Counted from the stretch's first letter, positions 23,673 through 32,873 are shown. The stretch is 64,000 nucleotides of DNA from a bacterium 210820-DFI.6.37 (GCA_020558355.1 JAJCKG010000013.1:16160-80159); one strand, 5' to 3'. The notes: a model not told the origin generated them from the letters alone. A program made the numbers and translations.

Positions 23673-24032
23673 ATGCAAACCATCGACCAGGCATTAGAAA
23701 AACTAAAAAAATCTGACTTCCGGGCAAAATTCCATCTTGACAGCAAAGACCGAACTTATATCGAAGAAAAGGGAATGGAAACCATCCGGCGTCACGCGGA
23801 GGACTTTGTAGCCAAAAGGCTGGCCCCCGCGGTTATCCCCAATGACGGCAGACAGACGCCCATGCGGGGTCATCCCGTGTTCAAAGCGCAGCACGCCTGC
23901 GCCTGCTGCTGCAGGGGCTGTCTCAATAAGTGGTACCGCGTTCCGAAAGGCGTAGAACTGACACAAGACCAGCAGAGACGGCTCGTGAACCTACTGATGG
24001 CATGGATCGAGAGGGAAATGGGAAAGAGATGA
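23673..24032 (+). CDS. DUF4186 family protein
   Basis: A 119-residue protein matching DUF4186. The conserved core RGHPVFKAQHACACCCRGCL (about 65-84) has five cysteines (C76, C78, C79, C80, C83), consistent with metal or Fe-S binding. Function is unknown. RBS AAGAGGAG. It is close to the DUF1848 gene, which also has a Cys cluster, so a shared pathway is plausible. Confidence 0.82.
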   Translation: MQTIDQALEKLKKSDFRAKFHLDSKDRTYIEEKGMETIRRHAEDFVAKRLAPAVIPNDGRQTPMRGHPVFKAQHACACCCRGCLNKWYRVPKGVELTQDQQRRLVNLLMAWIEREMGKR

Positions 24033-24165
24033 AGAACGATGAATGAACTTATACATACAGAAAATCGAAATAGACTGGGAGGATATATCGGAAGACAGCT
24101 ATCAGGTCACAGAGGCCTTTATAAACCGGATTGCGGAAACGGAAGAGAAGGGGCAGGGTGAGAAA

Positions 24166-25107
24166 ATGTTTATCAATGCCAGCGGGCGGACGGATATAGC
24201 GGCGCATTACAGTAAATGGTTTATGGAGCGGATTCGGGATGGTTTTGTCTATTGCCGAAATCCTTTGTTCCCGGATAAAGTTTTGAAATACAAACTGGAT
24301 CCGGAGGTGGTAGACTGTATTTTGTTCTGCACAAAGAATCCGGAGCCCATGCTGGAATATTTACCGGAGCTTCGGAAACGAGGCTTTTCTGTGTTTTTTT
24401 ATGTTACCATCACCAGCTACGGATCGGATCTGGAACCGGGCGTACCGGAGTACCATCAGGTGATGCGGACCTTTAGAAACCTTTCACAGCAGCTGGGGCG
24501 CCAGAGCGTCTGCTGGAGGTATGATCCCATATTGATTACTTCAAAATACACTGCGGAGCATCATCTGCGGTGTTTTGAGGAAATGGCCAAAGAACTGTCC
24601 TTGTGGACGGAAACTTGCGTTTTCAGCTTTGTACAAATTTACAAAAAGCTGGCGTACACCTTCCCGGAACTTCGGGCCATTCGTCCCCGGGATAAAGAGA
24701 CCCTGCTTAAAGGAATGGGAGAAATCAGCGGGCAGTACGGTCTAAAGCTTCAGTCCTGCGGAGACAGTCAGGACTACAGCGCGTATGGAATCGGGCCTTC
24801 CGGGTGCATTACGGCTTCAATTATGGAAAAAGCCACAGGAAAAGATCTGGAACCACTGGCAGTGCGGCCTGCCAGAGAAGGCTGCGGCTGCATCCATACG
24901 AATGATATTGGAGCTTATGACACTTGTCCAAATGGATGCCGGTATTGCTATGCCGTAAGAGATCACAGGGCGGCCCTTCAAAATTACAGAAACCATGACC
25001 CAAAAGAACCCTTGCTTTGTGGGAAGCTTCTTTCTGATGATGTGATTTCAGAGCCTGTACAGAGGAGTTTTGCTCTGAAAGGTGTGCAGTTGTCAATGAA
25101 ATTTTAA
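24166..25107 (+). CDS. DUF1848 family protein with radical-SAM-like Cys motif
   Basis: About 313 residues from ATG 24166, where the family start (FINASGRTDIAAHYSKWF) appears. The C-terminal region has CGC, CPNGC and RYCYA, a cysteine arrangement like spore-photoproduct-lyase or radical-SAM proteins; LFCTKNPEPML and YDPIL are family blocks. The frame is open to ATG 24043, and the extra 41 residues (MNLYIQKIEIDWEDISEDSY) resemble the N-terminus of a predicted AAA ATPase family, so they could be a recombination remnant or a true extension. Function is unknown. Confidence 0.82.
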   Translation: MFINASGRTDIAAHYSKWFMERIRDGFVYCRNPLFPDKVLKYKLDPEVVDCILFCTKNPEPMLEYLPELRKRGFSVFFYVTITSYGSDLEPGVPEYHQVMRTFRNLSQQLGRQSVCWRYDPILITSKYTAEHHLRCFEEMAKELSLWTETCVFSFVQIYKKLAYTFPELRAIRPRDKETLLKGMGEISGQYGLKLQSCGDSQDYSAYGIGPSGCITASIMEKATGKDLEPLAVRPAREGCGCIHTNDIGAYDTCPNGCRYCYAVRDHRAALQNYRNHDPKEPLLCGKLLSDDVISEPVQRSFALKGVQLSMKF

Positions 25108-25196
25108 GGTCTGCGGAATCTTTCGTCCGCGGATTCTGCTCCCTGAGAACACGCGAATAGAGAAGGAAGGATAGGATAGGAAACGAATAAAACAGG

Positions 25197-25250
25197 ATAT
25201 GCTTCTCCCACGCAATTAAAACGTTTAGCGGCGGGGAGGGGCATATTTTT
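25197..25250 (+). terminator. terminator after the DUF1848 gene
   Basis: ATATGCTTCTCCC (25197-25209) pairs with GGGAGGGGCATAT (25234-25246, two G-U pairs) and is followed by TTTTT. Apart from this, nothing recognisable is seen in 25108-25405. Confidence 0.78.
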
Positions 25251-25405
25251 AATTACAGGCAGCTTTTAAATTGCAGCATGATAGATAAGAAGATTGAGCC
25301 TATATTCTTTGCGTGATATAATTAGGCAATCTAAAATGTTTCATAATGGAGAGATGAAGATTGATTTGTGGCCGGCAGGTTGTTGGCACTGAAAGGAAGA
25401 CAAGT

Positions 25406-25960
25406 ATGAAAGTATTATTAATAAACGGAAGTCCCAGAAAAGGTGGAGAGACTTTTCATGCCTTAGCAACAGTTGAACAGGTTTTACATAGGGAGAATAT
25501 AGAGACCGAATGGTTCTGGCTCGGCACAGACCCGATAAGAGGATGTGTTCACTGCGACTGCTGTGAAACCAAAAGCCGATGTGTATTTACAGATGACGCC
25601 TGCAATGAAGTAATAGAAAAGATCATCGCTGCGGATGCTGTGATTATTGGATCTCCAGTCTATTTTGCAGGTCCAAATGGGGCTTTATGCGCATTGCTCG
25701 ACAGAGTTTTTTATGCTGCAAGCAATTTCGGGTACTTGTTTGCGGGTAAGCCAGCGGCAGCGGTAACTACCTGCTGGAGGGCAGGAGCGACAGCGGCGCT
25801 GGATCGTCTGAACAAATATTTTACATTCAGCGAAATGCCGGTGGTAAGCAGCAATTACTGGAATCTGAAGCTGGAAGGCGAGGATCCTTACGGCGATGGG
25901 ATTATGGTTCGTCTCGGTGAGAACTTTGCAAAGATGCTCAGGGGCAGGAAAAGCGTCTGA
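25406..25960 (+). CDS. NADPH-dependent FMN reductase / iron-sulfur flavoprotein family
   Basis: A 184-residue flavodoxin-fold protein. LLINGSPRKGGET is the FMN-phosphate loop, GCVHCDCC (about 47-54) a compact Cys motif like that of iron-sulfur flavoproteins, and IIGSPVYFAGPNG the isoalloxazine-binding loop. It would reduce FMN-dependent substrates or pass electrons in anaerobic metabolism. ATG 25406 follows AAAGGAAGACAAGT; the frame is open from 25361. Confidence 0.85.
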   Translation: MKVLLINGSPRKGGETFHALATVEQVLHRENIETEWFWLGTDPIRGCVHCDCCETKSRCVFTDDACNEVIEKIIAADAVIIGSPVYFAGPNGALCALLDRVFYAASNFGYLFAGKPAAAVTTCWRAGATAALDRLNKYFTFSEMPVVSSNYWNLKLEGEDPYGDGIMVRLGENFAKMLRGRKSV

Positions 25961-26044
25961 ACTTGGGGCCTTGTTATGGTTTGTCGAGATGAAATGTGGT
26001 AAAATCTTAATAGCTATGAAAAACTGTAATTCAGAAATCTTTAG

Positions 26045-26191
26045 AAGCAGGTTCTTAATGAAATCAGCAGCTTTGCTCTAGATGTCAATGAGGAAACATC
26101 TACTCTGCTGGAATATAATATTGTTGATCTGGACAGAAATCAACAACCGGAATTATTGGAGTCAATTGAGAGAGAGAGGGAATTGTGCTGT
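26045..26191 (+). pseudogene. C-terminal remnant of a MNT-type nucleotidyltransferase
   Basis: The frame runs without a start codon from just after TAG (26042-26044) into the HEPN gene. It reads VLNEISSFALDVNEET, then YNIVDLDRNQQPELLESIE, which resembles the end of MNT-family nucleotidyltransferases of MNT-HEPN toxin-antitoxin pairs (family knowledge). The N-terminal catalytic part with the GSR-R-G motif is absent, and upstream bases are in other frames with stops. The antitoxin-side gene therefore looks deleted. Confidence 0.5.
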
Positions 26192-26581
26192 ATGAAAAAG
26201 TATGAGAATTTTTGCGCCGCGTTAGTAAATATGAAAGAGATTTATAACTATCATCCTCCATATGATAATGTAGTTTTAACTGGCTTAGTAGGGTTATATG
26301 AGATTTGTTTTGAACAGTCTTGGAAGATGATGAAAGAAATACTGGAGAACCATGGCTATAATGAAAGCGTGACAGGTTCTCCAAAGATAATCCTGAAAAC
26401 CGCGTATCGAGCAAATATGATTAAAGATGAGGATCTTTGGTTAAATGCGTTACAGGAACGGAATAATATTACGTATTCGTATAATCAAAGGATTGCGTTA
26501 GATATTGTATCAAAAGCAAAAGATAATTTTTATGAGATGTTTTGTGAACTAAAAAAGGAAGTAGAAGCGAATTGGTTATGA
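26192..26581 (+). CDS. HEPN / nucleotidyltransferase substrate-binding protein (HI0074 family), probably degenerate
   Basis: About 130 residues matching the HI0074-type HEPN family: YENFCAALVNMKEIYNY, GLVGLYEICFEQSWKMMKE, GSPKIILKTAYRANMI. The family catalytic motif R-x4-6-H is altered. The sequence reads RNNITYSYN where relatives typically have RNN-AHSYN or similar; the Tyr codon TAT (26474-26476) is one transition from CAT. Its partner nucleotidyltransferase survives only as a fragment. RNase activity is therefore unlikely. TTG 26156 is a possible longer start. Confidence 0.7.
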   Translation: MKKYENFCAALVNMKEIYNYHPPYDNVVLTGLVGLYEICFEQSWKMMKEILENHGYNESVTGSPKIILKTAYRANMIKDEDLWLNALQERNNITYSYNQRIALDIVSKAKDNFYEMFCELKKEVEANWL

Positions 26582-26731
26582 CAAATATATTTTTCCCAGA
26601 TGAGGAAATTACTCAAAACGACGTATATGAGACTTATTAGTTTGGCGAATGTGTTGCACTGTGAGAATCCATTAATTTGGTATACTGAAAGGAAAATGGA
26701 TAAGAGATCAAATGTTTAATGAGGGAGAAAT

Positions 26732-26772
26732 AAAATGTCGGTATAAATGTCCACAAAAATGTCGGTATAAAT
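26732..26772. repeat. two 17-bp direct repeats, possible mobile-element end
   Basis: AAAATGTCGGTATAAAT occurs at 26732-26748 and 26756-26772, with a 24-bp period and GTCCACA between. Multiple short repeats beginning TGTCGGTAT...GTCCAC recall the transposase-binding repeats of IS21-type ends. The first copy interrupts a good RBS-ATG (GAGGGAGAAATAAAATG), leaving ATG TCG GTA TAA. No transposase is present. The rest of 26582-26821 shows no gene. Confidence 0.45.
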
Positions 26773-26821
26773 AAGGGATTGAGATTTGGCGTACTAAGAG
26801 CAAGAAAGGAGTCTGCCGGAA

Positions 26822-27958
26822 ATGAAGCTGATCCACCTTTCCGATCTTCACATCGGAAAACGAGTAAACGGTTTTTCCATGATCGAAGACCAGAAATATA
26901 TTTTAAATCAGATACTTGAAATTATAGAAAAACAGCAGCCTGACGGGGTCATCCTGGCAGGCGATATTTACGATAAGACCATTCCGTCAGCAGAAGCGGT
27001 GGAAGTTTTCGATGACTTTCTGGCCGCGCTGGCGCAGCGGGAGCTGGCTGTATTTATGATCAGCGGAAATCACGACTCTGCCGAACGGCTGTCCTTTGCT
27101 TCTCGCATTCTGAAAAGCAGCCGGATATACATTTCCCCGGTGTACGATGGCAGCGCTCCGAAAATCACAATGACAGACCCTTGGGGAAAGGTCAATTTTT
27201 TTCTTCTGCCATTTGTGAAGCCGGCGCAGGTAAAACGGTTTTTCCCTGAAGATGAGATTGAGACCTATACAGAGGCTGCAGCGGCGGCGATAAAACAGAT
27301 GGAGCCGGATCAGACAGAACGGAACATTCTGGTGACGCATCAGTTTGTCACCGGAGCGTCCCGGTGCGAGTCGGAAGAACTGTCGGCAGGCGGAGCGGAC
27401 AATGTAGACGCGCGGGTCTTTGACGCTTTTGACTATGTAGCCCTGGGCCATCTCCACGGACCGCAGTCCGCTGGGAGAGAGACGCTGCGGTACTGCGGTA
27501 CACCGCTGAAGTATTCCTTTTCCGAAGCCCGGCATAAAAAATCCGTTACCATTCTGGAGCTGGAGGAAAAGGGACGCGTTACCATAAGGACCGAAGCCCT
27601 GATTCCCCTGCGGGACATGAAAAAAATCAGGGGAACGTATATGGAAGTGACAGGAAAGGAGTTTTACCGCGACCTGAATACTCAGGACTATTATCATATC
27701 ACCCTGACAGATGAAGAGGACATACCCGACGCCATCGGGCGTTTGCGGTCCATTTACCCCAACATTATGCGTCTGGAGTACGATAACAAAAGGACCAGAG
27801 GCAGCGGCCGGATTCTGCTGGAGCAGCAGGCGGAGACCAGTTCACCGGAGGAACTGTTTGCGGATTTTTACCGGAAGCAGAACAGTCAGGATATGACAAA
27901 AGAGCAGCAGGCCTTAGTTACAGAGCTGATTCAGAGTATATGGGAGGAAGAAGAATGA
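26822..27958 (+). CDS. sbcD: exonuclease SbcCD, nuclease subunit D
   Basis: A 378-residue Mre11-type nuclease. The phosphoesterase motifs are complete: DLHIG (8-12), GDIYDK (46-51), GNHDS (near 81), HQFV (near 174) and GHLHGPQ (near 208). The C-terminal capping domain binds SbcC. With SbcC it forms the ATP-dependent complex that opens hairpins and processes DNA ends with Mn2+. It overlaps sbcC by ATGA. Confidence 0.95.
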   Translation: MKLIHLSDLHIGKRVNGFSMIEDQKYILNQILEIIEKQQPDGVILAGDIYDKTIPSAEAVEVFDDFLAALAQRELAVFMISGNHDSAERLSFASRILKSSRIYISPVYDGSAPKITMTDPWGKVNFFLLPFVKPAQVKRFFPEDEIETYTEAAAAAIKQMEPDQTERNILVTHQFVTGASRCESEELSAGGADNVDARVFDAFDYVALGHLHGPQSAGRETLRYCGTPLKYSFSEARHKKSVTILELEEKGRVTIRTEALIPLRDMKKIRGTYMEVTGKEFYRDLNTQDYYHITLTDEEDIPDAIGRLRSIYPNIMRLEYDNKRTRGSGRILLEQQAETSSPEELFADFYRKQNSQDMTKEQQALVTELIQSIWEEEE

Positions 27959-30723
27959 GACCAGTAAAGTTGACCATCTCCGCCTTTGGGCCTTACGCGG
28001 GAGAAACCGCCTTGGACATGGATCGTCTGGGAAGCCGGGGTTTGTATCTGATTACTGGCGATACGGGGGCGGGGAAAACTACGCTTTTCGACGCGATTAC
28101 TTATGCCCTTTACGGACAGGCCAGCGGCAATGTACGGGAGGCCGGTATGCTTCGCAGCAAATACGCCCGGCCAGAGACGCCTACCTTCGTAGAGCTGGAA
28201 TTTGCCTATGGCGAAAAGCGGTATACGATCAGAAGAAATCCGGAATATATGAGACCCGCCAGAAGAGGAAATGGCTTTACAAAAGAAAAAGCCGACGCGC
28301 GTCTGATTCTTTCGGACGGAAAAATTATAACAAAAACCGCGGAGGTCAATGACGCCGTAAAGTCCATTCTGGGAGTGGATTACAGCCAGTTTACCCAGAT
28401 CGCTATGCTGGCCCAGGGAGACTTTCTGAAGCTTCTTCTGGCTTCCACGGAAGAACGGAAGGTTATTTTCCGGCAGATCTTTAAAACCCAGAACTTTGAA
28501 CAGCTGCAAAGCCGTCTGAAGGATCGGTATCTTTCCCTGGAAAAGCAGCGTCAGCAGCTGGATCAGAGTATGGATCAGTATATCAAAGGAATCGTCTATC
28601 CGAAAGACTGGGAGCAAGGGATGCCCGAGCAGCCGGAGGAAGCGCTGCGGACTTTGGAAGCGCTTATGGAGACAGACCGGAGTCTGTGCCGGAAAGGAGA
28701 GCGGGAGCAGGCGGCCCTGGAATCGGAACTGGAGGAGATCAATCTGACCGCGGGCAGACTGCAGGCCAGGATAAAGGCAAGAGAAGCTCTGGAAAGCTCC
28801 CAAAAAAGAATGGAAGAAATCCGGAAAAAACAGCTTGAAAAACAGAAAGCTCTGGACAGAGAACGGAATCGGCTTACAGAAAAAGATAAGCTGCAGAATC
28901 TGCTGGATGAGATTAAAGCGGAGCTTCCTAAATATAAAGAGCTGGAAGACGCAAAGCGGGAAGAGAGCGCGGCGGCAGAAAAACTGAGCGGCCAGAAGCA
29001 AACCTGCGAGAGACTCCGCCAGATTGCGGAGCGGACCGGCAGGACCCTGGAAGAGTGGAAAAAACAGCTGCTGGATTTAAAGGACGCGGATGTAAAACAG
29101 GAAAAAACAGCGGGCAGTATTCGGGAAGCCTCAGAAATAAAAGAAAACCTGAAGCGGCTGTCCCGGCAGACGGAGCTTTTACAGCAGATTGAGCAGGAGC
29201 TTTCCGGGGCGGAAGCTGAATACCGGAAGGCAGCGGAGGAAGAAGAGCGGCTTCAACAGGTGTATAGCGGAAAAAACAGGGCTTTTCTTGATCAGCAGGC
29301 CGGGATTCTGGCAAAAGAGCTTTCCGACGGACAGCCCTGTCCTGTATGCGGCTCTGTAAAGCATCCCGCTCCAGCGGTTCTGACAGAAGAGGCTCCTTCC
29401 GAAGCCCAGGTAGACCTTGCCAGACGGGAATGGGAAACCGCGGCAAAGAACCGTCAGACAGCCAGTGCCAGGGCCGGAGAACTCAGAGGCCGGGCCGGCA
29501 GCAAGAGTGCGGAGGTGCGGGAACAGGCCAGCCGGCTCCTGGGGGAGCAGAGCGAAGAAACGATACCGGACCTTCTTTCTCGAAAAAAACAGGAGAATGA
29601 AGAGCTTCTGCGAAAACTGAAAGAAGAGGCGGACCGGGCGGCAGAGGCGGTAAAAAAGAAAAAAGAGCTGGAAAACAGCATTCCGATCCAGGAAAAAAAG
29701 TTAAAAGAGACAGAAGACCAGATCCATCAGCTGGAAAAAGAAGAGGCGGCTCTGAAAGAAAGCCTGGAAGCCGGAAGAAAAAAAGCGGAGCTTCTTTCCA
29801 GGACCCTCAGCTGGAGAACCAGACAGGAAGCGGAAAAGCAGGCTGACTCCCTGAAAAATCAGATCAAAGAAATGGAACGGCAGAAAGAAAAGGCAGAGCG
29901 GGAGCTGGCTCAGTGCAAGGAAGAAACCGCGGAGCTGGAGGGAAGCGTCAAAGCCCTGGAAAAACAGGTCCGGGCCGAAACAGGGCCGAAAGCCCCGGAA
30001 GCTGGAACAGAGCCGCGGCAAAAAATGCGGGAATGCGTGAAAAGGCAGCAAGAGATAACGGAAAAAAAAGCAGCGCTTTCCGAAGAGCTGAAAAAGCTTG
30101 TCTCCCGCATGGATAGGAACGAGGAAATAAAGCGGCAGCTGGAAAAGAAAAGACAGGAAACCGAGCGGCTGTATCAGGAATACGGCCAGATCAAGGCGCT
30201 GTCTGACACCGCGAACGGAACCCTGTCAGGAAAAGAAAAAATCATGCTGGAAACCTATGTGCAGACCGCTTATCTGGATCGGATTCTGGCAAGGGCCAAT
30301 ACCCGTTTTATGGTCATGTCGGGAGGGCAGTATGAACTAAAGAGGCTGACCGAAGCGGAAAACCGCCGGAGCCAGAGCGGCCTTTCTCTTTCCGTCATTG
30401 ATCATTATAACGGGACCCAGCGAAGCGTGAAGACCCTTTCCGGAGGCGAATCCTTCAAAGCGTCCCTGTCCCTGGCGCTGGGGCTTTCCGATGAGATCCA
30501 GTCCGCCGCGGGAGGGGTCCGTCTCGATACTATGTTTGTGGACGAAGGCTTCGGATCGCTGGATGAGGAGTCTCTGCAGCAGGCGGTTCGGGCTCTGACC
30601 CAGCTGACAGAAGGAAACCGGCTGGTAGGAATCATTTCTCATGTAGCGGAGCTGAAAGAAAAGATCGACCGGCAGATCCTTGTTAAAAAAGAAAAATTCG
30701 GGGGAAGCCGGATCGAATTTTAA
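27955..30723 (+). CDS. sbcC: exonuclease SbcCD, ATPase subunit C
   Basis: A 922-residue SMC-like ATPase. Walker A GDTGAGKTTLFDAI lies near residue 33. Two long Lys/Glu-rich coiled coils surround the zinc hook CPVC (C462-C465). The signature LSGGESFKASLSLALGL and Walker B DTMFVDEGFGSLDEESL lie near the C-terminus. Length is a little below the 1000-1050 of many SbcC proteins, through shorter coils. ATG 27955 overlaps the sbcD stop; an upstream ATG at 27940 in the same frame is less likely. Confidence 0.95.
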   Translation: MRPVKLTISAFGPYAGETALDMDRLGSRGLYLITGDTGAGKTTLFDAITYALYGQASGNVREAGMLRSKYARPETPTFVELEFAYGEKRYTIRRNPEYMRPARRGNGFTKEKADARLILSDGKIITKTAEVNDAVKSILGVDYSQFTQIAMLAQGDFLKLLLASTEERKVIFRQIFKTQNFEQLQSRLKDRYLSLEKQRQQLDQSMDQYIKGIVYPKDWEQGMPEQPEEALRTLEALMETDRSLCRKGEREQAALESELEEINLTAGRLQARIKAREALESSQKRMEEIRKKQLEKQKALDRERNRLTEKDKLQNLLDEIKAELPKYKELEDAKREESAAAEKLSGQKQTCERLRQIAERTGRTLEEWKKQLLDLKDADVKQEKTAGSIREASEIKENLKRLSRQTELLQQIEQELSGAEAEYRKAAEEEERLQQVYSGKNRAFLDQQAGILAKELSDGQPCPVCGSVKHPAPAVLTEEAPSEAQVDLARREWETAAKNRQTASARAGELRGRAGSKSAEVREQASRLLGEQSEETIPDLLSRKKQENEELLRKLKEEADRAAEAVKKKKELENSIPIQEKKLKETEDQIHQLEKEEAALKESLEAGRKKAELLSRTLSWRTRQEAEKQADSLKNQIKEMERQKEKAERELAQCKEETAELEGSVKALEKQVRAETGPKAPEAGTEPRQKMRECVKRQQEITEKKAALSEELKKLVSRMDRNEEIKRQLEKKRQETERLYQEYGQIKALSDTANGTLSGKEKIMLETYVQTAYLDRILARANTRFMVMSGGQYELKRLTEAENRRSQSGLSLSVIDHYNGTQRSVKTLSGGESFKASLSLALGLSDEIQSAAGGVRLDTMFVDEGFGSLDEESLQQAVRALTQLTEGNRLVGIISHVAELKEKIDRQILVKKEKFGGSRIEF

Positions 30724-30797
30724 ATAGCGTCTACAAAAAAGCTGAAGAAAGTGGTATGATAGAAACTGCACGAAAAAACGGGAAGGAAGACGGAAAT

Positions 30798-31727
30798 ATG
30801 ATATACAATAATGTATTAGAGGCGATGGGTCATACACCGATGATCCGTCTTAACCGGATGAATGATCCGGAAAGCGCTCAGGTGCTGGTCAAATTTGAAG
30901 GTCTTAATGTGGGCGGCTCCATCAAAACAAGAACAGCGTATAACATGCTGAGGGAAGCGGAAAAAAAGGGAGCCATCAATAAAGACTCGATTATTGTGGA
31001 ACCTACCAGCGGCAATCAGGGGATTGGACTTGCCCTGATCGGAGCGGTAAAGGGATATAAGACCATCATCATCATGCCGGATTCAGTCAGTGAAGAAAGA
31101 AGAAAGCTGGTACGCCATTACGGCGCGGAGGTAAAACTGATCCACGATGAGGGAAATATCGGGGACTGTATGGAAGAATGTCTCAGGACTGCGCTGCGGA
31201 TGGAAAAGGAAGATCCGCGGGTATTTGTGCCGCAGCAGTTTGAAAATGAGGATAATCCTATGGCGCACCGGCATCATACGGCGCTGGAGATTATGGAACA
31301 GGTAGAAGGTGAGATCCATGGATTTTGTTCCGGTATCGGCACCGGAGGAACCATCACAGGAATCGGTGAAGCGCTGAAAGCGCAGAATCCGGATCTGGAA
31401 ATATGGGCTGTAGAGCCGGAAAACGCCGCGATCCTGGCGGGAGGAGATATCGGGACCCATTTGCAGATGGGGATTGGGGACGGTGTGATCCCAGAGATTC
31501 TCAACAAAGAGATCTATGATCATATTTATATCGTTACCGATGAAGAAGCCATCGATACAGCTAAAAAGCTGGCAAGCATGGAAGGTCTCATGTGCGGCAT
31601 TTCCAGCGGGACCAACGTAGCCGCGGCTTTAAAGCTGGCGAAAAAACTGGGAAAAGGAAAAACCGTAGTTACAGTCCTTCCGGATACAGCGGAGCGCTAT
31701 TTTTCTACGCCGTTGTTTGAAGAATAA
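30798..31727 (+). CDS. cysK: cysteine synthase (O-acetylserine sulfhydrylase family)
   Basis: A 309-residue fold-type II PLP enzyme. The PLP lysine sits in GGSIKTRTAYNM, where many CysK proteins have GGSVKDR. The substrate loop EPTSGNQGIGLA and phosphate-binding GIGTGGTITGIG are intact, as is GISSGTNVAA. It makes cysteine from O-acetylserine and sulfide; closely related enzymes make other beta-substituted alanines, so specificity is not certain. The start follows AAGGAAGACGGAAAT; the upstream in-frame ATG at 30756 has no RBS. Confidence 0.88.
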   Translation: MIYNNVLEAMGHTPMIRLNRMNDPESAQVLVKFEGLNVGGSIKTRTAYNMLREAEKKGAINKDSIIVEPTSGNQGIGLALIGAVKGYKTIIIMPDSVSEERRKLVRHYGAEVKLIHDEGNIGDCMEECLRTALRMEKEDPRVFVPQQFENEDNPMAHRHHTALEIMEQVEGEIHGFCSGIGTGGTITGIGEALKAQNPDLEIWAVEPENAAILAGGDIGTHLQMGIGDGVIPEILNKEIYDHIYIVTDEEAIDTAKKLASMEGLMCGISSGTNVAAALKLAKKLGKGKTVVTVLPDTAERYFSTPLFEE

Positions 31728-32789
31728 ATGGAGAGAGAGGACCAGATCTACAGACTGCTTCCAAAACGACTGATTCCCTGGTACAGGGAAAACGCGAGAG
31801 ATTTGCCATGGCGCAGGGACAAAGATCCGTATCACGTCTGGATTTCTGAAATCATGCTGCAGCAGACCAGGGTGGCCGCGGTAAAAGAATATTATATCCG
31901 TTTTCTGAAAGAGCTCCCCGACATCCGGGCTTTGGCAGAGGTGGAGGAAGGAAAGCTGCTGAAGCTGTGGGAAGGTCTTGGTTATTACAATCGGGCCAGA
32001 AATCTGCGGAAAGCGGCAAAGAAGATCGTCTGTGAAAATAACGGTGTATTTCCTTCCGAATACAGTGAAATACTAACACTGCCGGGGATCGGCGAGTATA
32101 CGGCCGGAGCGGTTGCCTCTGTCTGCTTTGATGAGGCTGTGGCCGCGGTAGATGGCAACGTCTTGAGAATCCTTTCACGGATTACGGAAAGCTATGATGA
32201 TATTTTAAAGGCTTCCACGAAAAAACAGGCAAAGCGGCGTCTGGAGGCTGTTTATCCGAAGGAGGACTGCGGAGATTTTACCCAAAGCCTTATGGAGCTG
32301 GGAGCTACCGTATGCGGACCTTCGGGAAAGCCCAAATGCCAAAGCTGTCCGGTGGAGGACATTTGCGTTGCTCATGCCAAAGGGATAGAAACGAGCCTTC
32401 CGGTAAAAATCACAAAGAAAAACAGGAGAGTGGAAGAAAGGACGGTTTTTGTACTGCGGCGTGGTGACAAGGTCGCGGCGCGGAAAAGAGAGACGGAGGG
32501 CCTGCTGGCGGGAATGTGGGAGTTTCCCAATGTTTTAGGAAAGCTGACGGCGGAGGAGGCCCTGGAGACAGCGGACCGCTGGGGCTGCGGGCCGGCGCTC
32601 CTTGAACGGGAGATTTTCCGCAAACATATATTCAGCCATGTGCAGTGGGATATGACCTGCTTTTATATCCAGTGTCTGAAGGAAACGGAGCAGCTGGAAT
32701 GGGTCAGCGGAAAAGCTTTGTCGGAGCGGATGGCGCTTCCTACCGCCTTCAGACAGTTCTGGGACGGAATACTGCCGGAAAAAGATTAG
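31728..32789 (+). CDS. mutY: A/G-specific adenine glycosylase
   Basis: A 353-residue HhH-GPD glycosylase. IMLQQTRVAAV holds the catalytic region, LPGIGEYTAGAV is the helix-hairpin-helix, DGNVLRIL carries the catalytic Asp, and C-x6-C-x2-C-x5-C (CGPSGKPKCQSCPVEDIC) is the 4Fe-4S site. The C-terminal domain is Nudix-like and reads 8-oxoG. It removes A opposite 8-oxoguanine. It begins immediately after the cysK stop, with no spacer, so the two are cotranscribed. Confidence 0.95.
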   Translation: MEREDQIYRLLPKRLIPWYRENARDLPWRRDKDPYHVWISEIMLQQTRVAAVKEYYIRFLKELPDIRALAEVEEGKLLKLWEGLGYYNRARNLRKAAKKIVCENNGVFPSEYSEILTLPGIGEYTAGAVASVCFDEAVAAVDGNVLRILSRITESYDDILKASTKKQAKRRLEAVYPKEDCGDFTQSLMELGATVCGPSGKPKCQSCPVEDICVAHAKGIETSLPVKITKKNRRVEERTVFVLRRGDKVAARKRETEGLLAGMWEFPNVLGKLTAEEALETADRWGCGPALLEREIFRKHIFSHVQWDMTCFYIQCLKETEQLEWVSGKALSERMALPTAFRQFWDGILPEKD

Positions 32790-32873
32790 AAGGTGAAGTT
32801 TTGTGGTATAAAAAGCATAGAATGGACAAAAAGTCACATTAATAGCGGTGAAATTCAATAAAAGAAAGGAACT

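Noticed and set aside
21828..26821. Direct repeat of the tRNA-Ser 3' end marking the far side of an island
   Set aside because: No copy of the T-arm/acceptor segment was seen downstream, and no integrase is present, so an integrated element is not demonstrated.
27931..29001. Minus-strand open frame over the sbcD/sbcC junction
   Set aside because: Antisense shadow of sbcC; low-complexity Phe/Leu-rich product and no RBS.
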